Origin: Enterobacter genomosp. O
GTDB lineage: Bacteria; Pseudomonadota; Gammaproteobacteria; Enterobacterales; Enterobacteriaceae
Length of the DNA stretch: 64,000 nucleotides
Direction of reading: 5' to 3'
Assembly (NCBI RefSeq): GCF_001022965.1
Contig: NZ_LECZ01000027.1
Location: 124,001-188,000 of the forward strand
The notes under the pieces are model-generated. The model was not told where the DNA came from. It made no database searches and worked only from the letters and a program-made list of their open reading frames with translations. Made by a program: the position numbers and the translations under genes. Shown here piece by piece: positions 45,465 through 53,397 of the stretch; the stretch's first letter is position 1, and each line of letters begins with the position of its first letter.

Positions 45465-48088
45465 CGGCAGGAAAGTTAACGCCGGAAGCCCGTTACAGTG
45501 TTACCGGGTATGTTATTCTGATTATCGGCCTCGCCGGAATATGTGCATTATTACTGTACTTCAATCAGGACTGCGTGATTGCTTATGGTGTAACGATGCG
45601 TAAAGCGTGGACCGTCTGGGGAAGCCTATTTTCAGCATTGTTGCTGGGAGGGATTGCATCACCCTTCTGGTTAAAGCGAAAGTTCATAAAAAAGCAGCGT
45701 ATTTACAAACCAGATAATATTCTGGGCTGCGAAGAAAAACAGCAGGTTTCAACATCCATCGCGTCTGCAGTCCTTATGCCATGGCAGGAAATACGCAAAC
45801 AGCTCAGCTCAGTTTATGGTTTCTTCTGGCACCGCAAAACCCGCATCCTGCTCGTCACCGGCAGCGCTTCAGATGTCGAACTGCTCACCCCAAAACTCAC
45901 ACAAGAGCTCTGGCAGGAAGACCATGGGACGCTGCTGCTGTGGGGCGGTGACCCGGCAGCACCGGCTGACACCGCCTGGCTTACTGCACTGCGTAAATTG
46001 CGCCACCGCCCGGCGGATGGCATGGTGTGGGTGACCTCCGCATTTGACCGTCTTGCGGGTTCAGATGCTGAACCGGCCGCGCCACTGACCCCTGAATCCA
46101 TGGATGCCCTGGCCCATGCCCTGAAGGGGCGCTGTGACGCGCTGGGCTGGCGACTGCCGTTGTATGTCTGGTCGCTGCATCCGCGTGCCGGAGAGCAGCA
46201 GGGCCGGATTACCCAGCCGGTGGGATGTCAGCTGTCAGCAGCCTGCAAACCTGAAGTACTGGCCCGCCAGTTAAGCGACCTGACACCGGCCCTCACCACG
46301 CAGGGTATTCAGCAGATTTGCGACAAACCACAGCAGGGTTTTTTACTCGCCTTGGCCGACCAGCTGATGCGCGAGCCGGAAACGCTGACCGACCCCTTAT
46401 CCGTGCTGCTCAACCCGTATCGCCCGCTGCCGCTGGCCGGTGTGGTGTTCAGTCCGGCCACGGTCGGCGGCGCGCGCAGCGTGAAGCACCACTGGGGCGA
46501 AGACAACCGCTGGGATGCCATCCCGGCGTCGGCACAGGCCTTACCGGCAGGTCTTCGCCCGCGTAAACCCGGTGTCAGCTGGACGCAGATGGCGGGCGTG
46601 AGCGTGGCGGCGCTGATGGTGCTCTGGGGCGTATCCATGGCCGTCTCCTTTGTCGCCAACCGTCACCTGGCGACGATTGCGCAGGAGCAGGTCCGGCAGT
46701 CCGTTACAGAGAAACAGCCGCTGACCGCGCGTCTGCACGCCCTGACTGAACTCCAGAAAACCCTTGCCCGCTTACAGTACCGTGCGCAACACGGCGTGCC
46801 CTGGTACGCACGCGGCGGCCTGAGCCAGAACGATGCCCTGCTGGCAGCGCTGTTTCCGCGCTATGGCGAAAGCGCCCTGCCGCTGCTGCGCGATGCGGCG
46901 GCGGAACATCTTGCAGAACAGCTACAGGCGTTTGTACAACTGCCACCGGGCAGCCCGTTACGTGAGCGCATGGCAAAACCGGTTTACGACCGGCTCAGAC
47001 TGTATCTGATGCTCTCGCGGCCGGAGAAAATGGATGCGGCCTGGTTTTCCGCCACGCTGATGCGCGACTGGCTGCAGCGTGAGGGTGTGGCGAGCGGCGT
47101 CTGGCAGGGCAGAAGCCCGGCACTGTACGCCTTTTATGCCGCGAACCTGGCGTCACACCCGCAGTGGCGTCTTCATGCTGACGATATGCTGGTCAGCCAG
47201 ACGCGCACGCTGCTGGTTCGCCAGATGGGCGTACGCAACAGCGAATCCACCCTCTACCAAAAAATGCTCGCACAGGTGGCGAACCAGTATGCCGATATGC
47301 GCCTGGCGGACATGACCGGCGATACCGACGCCCCGCGCCTGTTCACCACGGATGAAATCATCCCGGGGATGTTCACCCGTCAGGCGTGGGAGGGGGCGGT
47401 ACAGCCTGCCATTGATAAGGTGGTGAATGAACGCCGCGAGGAGATGGACTGGGTGCTGAGCGACAGCAGACAGCCCGCCACGCAGCAGACCTCGCCGGAA
47501 GCCCTGAAGCAGCGGCTCACCGTGCGTTACTTTGCCGATTTCAGTACCGCCTGGCTCGATTTTCTCAACAGTCTGCACTGGCAACGGGCGGTGACCCTGT
47601 CCGACGCCATTGACCAGCTCACCCTGATGGCGGATGTGCGCCAGTCACCGCTGGTGGCGCTGATGAACACCCTGAATATCCAGGGGCGTAGCCTGAAGCA
47701 CCGGCCGGTGATGGGCACGCACGCCACGGATGTGAATGGCCAGGTGCTGCTGCGGCTGAGCACGGACAACCCGGAAGAGGTCCGGGGCTGGCTGCCGGGC
47801 GGCGACCTGCACACCGACCTGATGGCACTGCTGCATGTGTGGCTGGGCGCGCACCTGGATGTGCGGAAGCAGTTATGCGTTGCCCGGCATTTACTGCCGG
47901 ATGCACAGTTATCCTGCAACACGGAACAGACCGCACAGGTCGGGCGCACGGCGGTGCTGCGTCCCCTTAATCCGCAACAGAACAAGAACAGAAACGACAT
48001 CATAACCATTCACCTGGGACGCTTTCAGCGCGTCCGGGAAAACATTCAGCGAAGGAAGAACGATGAAGATGGCGATTACCGCTGGTAA
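45461..48088 (+). CDS. tssM: T6SS membrane-complex protein TssM (IcmF), short form
   Basis: This 875-residue IcmF-family inner-membrane protein has two N-terminal helices (residues 14-65), a cytoplasmic segment, a third helix near 375-395 (GVSVAALMVLWGVSMAVSFV) and a large periplasmic domain that would contact TssJ. Classical TssM is about 1100 residues or more with a P-loop. Here the corresponding cytoplasmic region reads ILLVTGSASDVELL without GxxGxGK(S/T), so NTP binding is unlikely. ATG 45461 with AGGGAG eight bases upstream is chosen. The first ~340 bp are AT-rich while the rest is GC-rich, hinting at a recombination junction. Confidence 0.9.
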   Translation: MTAGKLTPEARYSVTGYVILIIGLAGICALLLYFNQDCVIAYGVTMRKAWTVWGSLFSALLLGGIASPFWLKRKFIKKQRIYKPDNILGCEEKQQVSTSIASAVLMPWQEIRKQLSSVYGFFWHRKTRILLVTGSASDVELLTPKLTQELWQEDHGTLLLWGGDPAAPADTAWLTALRKLRHRPADGMVWVTSAFDRLAGSDAEPAAPLTPESMDALAHALKGRCDALGWRLPLYVWSLHPRAGEQQGRITQPVGCQLSAACKPEVLARQLSDLTPALTTQGIQQICDKPQQGFLLALADQLMREPETLTDPLSVLLNPYRPLPLAGVVFSPATVGGARSVKHHWGEDNRWDAIPASAQALPAGLRPRKPGVSWTQMAGVSVAALMVLWGVSMAVSFVANRHLATIAQEQVRQSVTEKQPLTARLHALTELQKTLARLQYRAQHGVPWYARGGLSQNDALLAALFPRYGESALPLLRDAAAEHLAEQLQAFVQLPPGSPLRERMAKPVYDRLRLYLMLSRPEKMDAAWFSATLMRDWLQREGVASGVWQGRSPALYAFYAANLASHPQWRLHADDMLVSQTRTLLVRQMGVRNSESTLYQKMLAQVANQYADMRLADMTGDTDAPRLFTTDEIIPGMFTRQAWEGAVQPAIDKVVNERREEMDWVLSDSRQPATQQTSPEALKQRLTVRYFADFSTAWLDFLNSLHWQRAVTLSDAIDQLTLMADVRQSPLVALMNTLNIQGRSLKHRPVMGTHATDVNGQVLLRLSTDNPEEVRGWLPGGDLHTDLMALLHVWLGAHLDVRKQLCVARHLLPDAQLSCNTEQTAQVGRTAVLRPLNPQQNKNRNDIITIHLGRFQRVRENIQRRKNDEDGDYRW

Positions 48089-48590
48089 GGCTCTGGCACT
48101 CACTCTGGCGACCCTGTTAACGGGCTGCGGCCTGACGCAGAAAGTGTCGGACGGCACATCCTCTGCCATGAAGTCTATTTTTTACAAACAGGTGAAAACC
48201 CTGCATCTGGATATTCAGGCGCGCGAAGGTGTGAACAACAACGCGAAGGGGGCCTCGCTGGCGACGGTGGTGCGTATTTACCAGCTAAAAGAGCGTAAGG
48301 CTTTTGACAGCACGGATTATCCGTCGCTGTTCGCCAGCGACAGTCAGGCCATTAAAGCCGACCTGGTGGCGGAAAAGGATATCCGCCTGCGTCCTGGCGA
48401 ATCGGTGACGCTGGATATGCCGATGGAAGAAAGTGCGCAGGTTGTGGCGGTGGCGGGGATGTTTATGGCACCGGACCAGATAAACGATACCTGGCGTATT
48501 ACCCTGACCCGTGACGACCTTGACCCGGATAAGGCGCGGGTTATTGAAGTCAGTCATAACCGCCTGACGCTGAAACCGCTGGAGGGATAA
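48063..48590 (+). CDS. tssJ: T6SS outer-membrane lipoprotein TssJ
   Basis: This 175-residue lipoprotein has signal peptide and lipobox LLTGC (Cys22). The beta-sandwich TssJ/VasD family pattern is visible in VVRIYQLKERKAFDSTDYPSLFA and LRPGESVTLDMPMEE. It docks the periplasmic end of TssM to the outer membrane. It overlaps tssM by 26 bp and tssE by 1 bp (TAATG), so the structural genes are tightly packed with no room or scar for tssF/tssG. Confidence 0.94.
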   Translation: MKMAITAGKALALTLATLLTGCGLTQKVSDGTSSAMKSIFYKQVKTLHLDIQAREGVNNNAKGASLATVVRIYQLKERKAFDSTDYPSLFASDSQAIKADLVAEKDIRLRPGESVTLDMPMEESAQVVAVAGMFMAPDQINDTWRITLTRDDLDPDKARVIEVSHNRLTLKPLEG

Positions 48591-49036
48591 TGATACCGCG
48601 TCCGTCCCTGTATGACACCCTTTACGGCAACTTCGCCGGCGGGCTTGATCTGCACAGCGTCAGCGAGGAGAACCAGCTGATTATGTCGGTGCTGGATAAC
48701 ATGCAGCGTATCCTCAACTGCAGCGCCGGTACGCTGGCCCACCTGCCGGACTACGGCCTGCCGGATATGACAAAAATTCTTCAGGGGATGCCCGGCACCG
48801 CGCACCAGCTGATTAACACCCTGTCGACCGTGCTGCTGAAATACGAGCCACGCCTGAGCAAAATCACGGTGGTGATGCTGGAGCAGATACAGCCCGGCGA
48901 GCTGCGCTACGCCATCGACGCGGAGCTGAAAGGCGTCGGGCTGGTGCGCTACGGCACCGAATTTATGCCCGAGGGCAGGGTGCTCATCCGCCACCTGAAA
49001 CAGCAACAGTACCTTGATGCCCGTGCCGCTGTCTGA
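48590..49036 (+). CDS. tssE: T6SS baseplate protein TssE (gp25-like)
   Basis: This 148-residue GPW/gp25-family protein is a baseplate component that initiates sheath polymerisation. Family features include the N-terminal RPSLYDTLYGNF, the central helix VLDNMQRILNCSAG, LPDYGLPDMT and the C-terminal strand-rich half ending in RVLIRHLKQQQYL. It is coupled to tssJ and 23 bp before the next gene. Confidence 0.9.
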   Translation: MIPRPSLYDTLYGNFAGGLDLHSVSEENQLIMSVLDNMQRILNCSAGTLAHLPDYGLPDMTKILQGMPGTAHQLINTLSTVLLKYEPRLSKITVVMLEQIQPGELRYAIDAELKGVGLVRYGTEFMPEGRVLIRHLKQQQYLDARAAV

Positions 49037-49059
49037 TTTTCCCTTACACTGAAACCACC

Positions 49060-50373
49060 ATGAACGCATATACAGAACGACACCTGAAAACCGGCGGCGA
49101 CCCGCGCACGCTTGCGGATTACGTCGCCCTTCGCGATGAAATGAACAAGCTGACCCATCCGGCGCGCCCGGACGTCAACTGGCCGCAGGCCGAAAACCTC
49201 TGCCTCAGCCTGTTTGAGCACAACGGGGTGGAGCTGCAGACCGCCGCCTGGTACACGCTTGCCCGCACCCATCTGGCCGGTCTGTACGGCATGAACGAGG
49301 GGCTGGCGATACTGGAAGCGCTCCTCTCCAGCCAGTGGGGCAATGTCTGGCCGCAGCCTGTGCATGCCCGGATGGAAATCCTCCGCGCGCTCAGCAGGCG
49401 GTTACAACAGACGATGCGCACCCTGGCGCTGACGTCTGCCGACCTCAGCCAGCTGTACCAGGCGGAAGCACACCTGACGGCGCTGGGCGACGTCCTGCAG
49501 CGTCTGGAGTTAAGGCATGCCAGCCAGCTTGACGTCCTGCGCACTCAGGTGCACAACGCGGCGGTGCGGCTGGAAAACAGCGATGCTGCGGGCGTCAGCC
49601 TGCCCGGTGAAGCCCTTACCGCAGCCCGCCCCGGTGAAGAGTATGTGAAACGGGTGTATGTCGTGCAGCCGGAGCCACCGGCAACGTTACCGGCTGTGAC
49701 AGAACACCCCGCCCGGCCCCTGAAGCCGTTTGCCGCCGGCATGCTGACGATGCTGGTTGCGGGCGGCGCTGCGGTAGGGGGATGGCAAGTGACGCACCGG
49801 CCGGACCCGGTGCAGATGCAGTTTGCCGCCACGCTTGCCCCGTTGCCCGCCGCACTGTCTGCAAAACAGTTACAGTCGCTGCGGCAGACGCTGCCGTCAG
49901 CGGAAACGGGGCTGAAACAGACGCAACAGCAGCTGGCGAGGATTACGCAGTCGTCACCGGACCGGGCAATCCGCTACGGCGACAGCCTGGTGCAGCAGGC
50001 GCTGACCCTGTGGCCGGAAGGGGCGAAACCGCTGGCACAACAGTGGCAGCAGCAGCTGGCCGCCGCCGCGCTCCCGCCCGAAAACCTCAGCGGCTGGCAT
50101 CAGGGAATGACACAGCTGCAGCAACTGGCAAACCGGCTTAACGCGCTGGATGAGCAGCGGGGGAAGTACATGACGGTCAGCGAGCTGAAATCAGCAGTGT
50201 TTACCATGATGCAGTCATTTAACAGTGCCGTGCCGGCAGAGGAACAGCTGCGACAACTGTCAGAACTCCCACAGAACCAGCCGTGGCCTGCCGCGCAGCA
50301 GAGCCAGACAGAACAGCACCTGCAGCAGCTGACGGCCCGCTATGCCCTTCTGAAGCAAAAAACGGCGCAATAA
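49060..50373 (+). CDS. TssA-like ImpA_N/VasL protein (TagA type)
   Basis: This 437-residue protein has an N-terminal ImpA_N domain (residues 1-165; SLFEHNGVELQTAAWYTLARTHLAGLYG and ILEALLSSQWGNVWPQ), a proline-rich linker, one membrane helix (about 222-245, FAAGMLTMLVAGGAAVGGW), then a Gln-rich coiled coil and C-terminal VasL-like domain (KYMTVSELKSAVFTMMQSFN). ImpA_N plus a membrane segment plus a VasL domain is the architecture of TagA, which caps the distal sheath end at the opposite membrane, rather than canonical cytosolic TssA. No other TssA is encoded in the window. Confidence 0.8.
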   Translation: MNAYTERHLKTGGDPRTLADYVALRDEMNKLTHPARPDVNWPQAENLCLSLFEHNGVELQTAAWYTLARTHLAGLYGMNEGLAILEALLSSQWGNVWPQPVHARMEILRALSRRLQQTMRTLALTSADLSQLYQAEAHLTALGDVLQRLELRHASQLDVLRTQVHNAAVRLENSDAAGVSLPGEALTAARPGEEYVKRVYVVQPEPPATLPAVTEHPARPLKPFAAGMLTMLVAGGAAVGGWQVTHRPDPVQMQFAATLAPLPAALSAKQLQSLRQTLPSAETGLKQTQQQLARITQSSPDRAIRYGDSLVQQALTLWPEGAKPLAQQWQQQLAAAALPPENLSGWHQGMTQLQQLANRLNALDEQRGKYMTVSELKSAVFTMMQSFNSAVPAEEQLRQLSELPQNQPWPAAQQSQTEQHLQQLTARYALLKQKTAQ

Positions 50374-50532
50374 TCCGGATAAACTCAGGCGCGAGGAAGA
50401 AAAGGGCACAGGAGCCGTCAGTCGGTAAAGAAGGCGAGGGAGCGGCTGAGAAAAAGAAAGAGACTGGCCGGGCAGTGCCTGTCGCGATGAATCCGGCTTA
50501 ACAGAATGTGAAAAGATAACAGGGACGACAAC

Positions 50533-51012
50533 GTGTCAGCCAGAGAACGATTTTTCAGGAAAGTGCAGCAGAATATCACCCGTATCCCGTCCGGCCAGAA
50601 AACCGCTGAAGCCGAAATTCAGGTATTCCGGCAGCGGATGGATGACCTCGCGCAACAGGTCAGCCAGTGGCTTGCGGGGTCAGGGATTGAGGTCACCCTG
50701 TCGACGAAACATATCCACGACCTGAGCACGCCGGGCTACAGCCTGAACAGCGGCATCTGCCGTTATGACATCACCACTGTCCTGCTGCAGAACGGCGAGC
50801 GCAGCGTCAGCATCGTGCCGGAGCAGCTCTGCCGCGGTACGGAGACGGGATGTGTGACCATGCGAATTAATGTCTCCGGCGTTGCTCAGGTGTTTTACCT
50901 GAGCATGGCGCCGGAAAGCGGCTGGTTTATCCGCAGTGAACATCAGGGCGCGAAAGAGAATGTCATCATGACAGAAGAGCGTTTTTTCCAGGCGGTCGAC
51001 AGGCTGGCCTAA
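50533..51012 (+). CDS. Hypothetical protein closing the T6SS locus
   Basis: This 159-residue protein has GTG start 50533 and GGGAC upstream. The N-terminal third is basic and helical (SARERFFRKVQQNITRIPSG); the rest is strand-rich (GICRYDITTVLLQNGERSVSIVPEQL). It has no signal peptide or membrane helix and I do not recognise it. It follows tagA/vasL by 159 bp and is in the same orientation, so it is probably part of the T6SS locus as an accessory factor. The intervening 50374-50532 has no credible gene. Confidence 0.6.
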   Translation: MSARERFFRKVQQNITRIPSGQKTAEAEIQVFRQRMDDLAQQVSQWLAGSGIEVTLSTKHIHDLSTPGYSLNSGICRYDITTVLLQNGERSVSIVPEQLCRGTETGCVTMRINVSGVAQVFYLSMAPESGWFIRSEHQGAKENVIMTEERFFQAVDRLA

Positions 51013-51078
51013 GCACCCCTGTGGGGCTTCGGCGTGATATCGCGCCCGCTCAGGCTGCGCTGGCGGGAGCAGGTATTG

Positions 51079-51645
51079 CTATTCTAACAGCGCATTAAAC
51101 TTCGCCAGCCACTGCGGATGCGCGGGCCAGGCGGGGGCGGTCACCAGGTTGCCGTCAACGTGGGCCTGATCGATGCCGATACTGGCATAGTGTCCGCCGC
51201 TGAGGCGAACTTCAGGGGCACAGGCAGGGTAGGCGCTACAGGTTCGTCCTTTCAGTATGCCAGCAGCAGCGAGCAGCTGTGGGCCGTGGCAAACCGCAGC
51301 AATCGGTTTACGTGCGGCGTCAAATGCCTGTACCAGCTTTAACACCTCCTCATTTAACCGCAGATATTCGGGCGCTCGTCCGCCGGGGATGAGCAGCGCG
51401 TCGTAGTCCTGCTCCTTAACAGTGGAAAAGTCGGCGTTGAGGGTAAAACGGTGGCCGGGTTTTTCGCTGTAGGTCTGGGCGCCGTCAAAGTCATGGATCG
51501 CCGTCATGATGTAGTCGCCCTTTGGTTTGTCTGGGCATACCGCATCGACCTGGTGGCCAACCATCTGTAACGCCTGAAAAGGGACCATGGTTTCGTAATC
51601 TTCGGCGTAATCGCCAACCAGCATCAGGATCTTCTTGCTCATCAT
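51079..51645 (-). CDS. DJ-1/PfpI family protein
   Basis: This 188-residue DJ-1/PfpI superfamily protein has the nucleophile elbow [13 protein letters not shown], with the catalytic Cys in AVCHG and an upstream Glu in [17 protein letters not shown]. Members act as glyoxalase/deglycase-like or chaperone enzymes; the exact activity is uncertain. The start is ambiguous (ATGATG, 51645 or 51642) behind AGGTGAGGA. It is encoded opposite to the T6SS operon and marks the right edge of the island. Confidence 0.85.
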   Translation of the reverse strand: MMSKKILMLVGDYAEDYETMVPFQALQMVGHQVDAVCPDKPKGDYIMTAIHDFDGAQTYSEKPGHRFTLNADFSTVKEQDYDALLIPGGRAPEYLRLNEEVLKLVQAFDAARKPIAAVCHGPQLLAAAGILKGRTCSAYPACAPEVRLSGGHYASIGIDQAHVDGNLVTAPAWPAHPQWLAKFNALLE

Positions 51646-51704
51646 TCCTCACCTTTATCAATAACGATGATTAAGATATAGCCTGGCGTGGCAGAATTGC
51701 GGAA

Positions 51705-51732
51705 ATAAAAAAGCCCGTCAGAGAACGGGCAA
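51705..51732 (-). terminator. Rho-independent terminator on minus strand
   Basis: On the minus strand GCCCGT-TCTCTG-ACGGGC (51713-51730) is followed by six T residues. It ends a transcript coming from the right (the 46-residue ORF region) about 60 bp before the PfpI gene starts. Confidence 0.85.
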
Positions 51733-51858
51733 CATAAGCAAGTGAATAAGTGATTCGTTATCAACGTTGTTGGAGGATAACGCCGCGTATCTTACGCGGC
51801 TGTCAGGTATGCAGGTACCTGACAAATTCGGTAGGTGTAACAAGAAATTAAACGTGCG
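51705..51858 (-). ncRNA. Candidate small RNA or structured 3' UTR
   Basis: Between the small ORF stop at 51859 and the terminator, the minus strand contains two perfect hairpins: TGTCAGGTA/TACCTGACA (51801-51809 with 51816-51824) and GCCGCGTA/TACGCGGC (51782-51789 with 51793-51800). An unpaired stretch of about 50 nt follows, then a Rho-independent terminator. This is the usual architecture of an Hfq-dependent small RNA, possibly processed from the upstream mRNA. I recognise no known family. Confidence 0.4.
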
Positions 51859-51999
51859 TTACAGTGCATCGAAGGTGGGGTAGAGGCTATTTTCAAGAAA
51901 CTCGACGAGATACCAGATTTCACCGCTAAAGATAAACCAGAAGCCAAATATAATAAGGAATAAAATAATTATGGTGAGTATTATTTCTGTTTTTCCCAT
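51859..51999 (-). CDS. 46-residue single-span membrane protein
   Basis: ATG 51999 to TAA 51859 encodes 46 residues: MGKTEIILT, then a long hydrophobic helix (IIILFLIIFGFWFIF, about 10-24) and an acidic tail ending YPTFDAL. The RBS is weak (GGTGG about 12 bp upstream). It lies 73 bp after dgcM in the same direction and could be co-transcribed with it. The composition (nearly perfect transmembrane helix, charged ends) supports a real small membrane protein. I do not recognise the family. Confidence 0.5.
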   Translation of the reverse strand: MGKTEIILTIIILFLIIFGFWFIFSGEIWYLVEFLENSLYPTFDAL

Positions 52000-52072
52000 T
52001 GCAGAGTCACCCACCTGACGTCAATTTATTCGAGGTGGGCATTGTAGCGGGGCTTTTTCGGATACACCAGTT

Positions 52073-53305
52073 TCATGCAGCAAGGACTTTATTGCGTCCG
52101 TCATTTTTAGCACGATACAGCGCATCGTCGACGCGCTTAAACAGCTCATCAATACTCTCCCCCTGATTATGCCGCGCCACGCCAATGCTGACGGTAAACC
52201 GAGGCAAGCCCGGGATCGTGATACGGGCAACTGCCGCTCGGATCGACTCGGCAATCTGTAGCGCGGCGTCAAGAGAGGTATGCGGCAGCAGGATGACGAA
52301 CTCTTCGCCACCCCAGCGGAACACCATGTCGTCTTTCCTGCTGCAGGCTTCAAGCGTTCGGGAGAGGGCGATAAGCACCTCATCGCCTTTCAGATGACCG
52401 AACAGATCGTTGATGTTCTTGAAATGATCGGTGTCCACCAGCAGCAGGCTAAACTGCTGTTGCGCAGGAAGTTGATTGAGGTTGCTTTGATCGGTAATGG
52501 TGTAGAACTGGCGACGATTGAGTAATCCGGTCATGGAGTCGCGTAAAGCAGCATGTTCCAGCTCCTGCTCCAGTCTTTTTTGCTCGGTGATATCGTGGAT
52601 GATGCACAGCATCAGCTTGTCACCGTAGATCTCGATGGGCCCTGCATACGTCTGGACATGGCGCGTGGAGCCGTCGGCAAGACGATGAACAAAGTTGAGC
52701 GGCTTATGACCGCCGGGCAGCGCGGCAATTTCAGTCATTATGGGCATCACATCTCGCCCCAGGGTATTTATTTCCCAGGTATGTTTACTGCACATCCCCT
52801 CGTGTGAATAACCGTAAAAATTGAGCGCGGCCAGGTTGGCATCGACGATTTGGCCGTCGCGCGCAGGATCGATTAACAGCATCGGTGCGCTGTTGGTGAG
52901 AAAAAAACGCGCGTAAAACCCCTGTTTTTTGCGCTGATAGGTGGCGGAGCGGCTGGCCTTCAATCCTGAGACGATTTGCGGGAAGATCCCCTCAAAGACA
53001 ATCACATCACCCCAGGGCGCGTAGTGGGCAAGCGAGAGACGACAGCTTAACGGCGCGTCGTGTCCATCCCGGCTGATTGTCCAGATTTCAATGATTTCCT
53101 GCTCCGTTTTCAGTTCAGGAACATACATTGAGATGAGGGTTTGTGCATTTGCGGAATAGGTCCCTTTGCGCAGCAGGCCGAGAGTTTTATCTCCCATGAG
53201 CTGCGTTGCGGTTATATTCGCAAAAATAATCTGTTCCGACACGGGTGAAATGAGCCACACGGGTGTTTTAATTACATTCAACGCATCAAAACAAGGTTGC
53301 GACAT
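52073..53305 (-). CDS. dgcM: DgcM, diguanylate cyclase with PAS domains
   Basis: This 410-residue protein has two N-terminal PAS-like domains (about 10-110 and 130-240, with PMLLIDPARDGQIVDANLAALNFYGYSHE) and a C-terminal GGDEF domain (about 245-410) with an intact active site FRWGGEEFVILLP. It synthesises c-di-GMP. In E. coli, DgcM (YdaM) with PdeR and MlrA controls csgD and curli. Length equals the E. coli protein. Confidence 0.94.
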   Translation of the reverse strand: MSQPCFDALNVIKTPVWLISPVSEQIIFANITATQLMGDKTLGLLRKGTYSANAQTLISMYVPELKTEQEIIEIWTISRDGHDAPLSCRLSLAHYAPWGDVIVFEGIFPQIVSGLKASRSATYQRKKQGFYARFFLTNSAPMLLIDPARDGQIVDANLAALNFYGYSHEGMCSKHTWEINTLGRDVMPIMTEIAALPGGHKPLNFVHRLADGSTRHVQTYAGPIEIYGDKLMLCIIHDITEQKRLEQELEHAALRDSMTGLLNRRQFYTITDQSNLNQLPAQQQFSLLLVDTDHFKNINDLFGHLKGDEVLIALSRTLEACSRKDDMVFRWGGEEFVILLPHTSLDAALQIAESIRAAVARITIPGLPRFTVSIGVARHNQGESIDELFKRVDDALYRAKNDGRNKVLAA

Positions 53306-53397
53306 AGGCGTTTCCTGATCATCGGCACAATGTGCCTGACAGTCATGACAGAATGAACTCGCGCGTACTCCTTTGAAACATACTCTACTTAACCCCG

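Noticed and set aside
50283..50501. 72-codon ORF overlapping the end of the tagA/vasL gene
   Set aside because: Mostly inside the upstream gene in another frame and made of Lys/Glu/Ala-rich sequence without an RBS; treated as chance.
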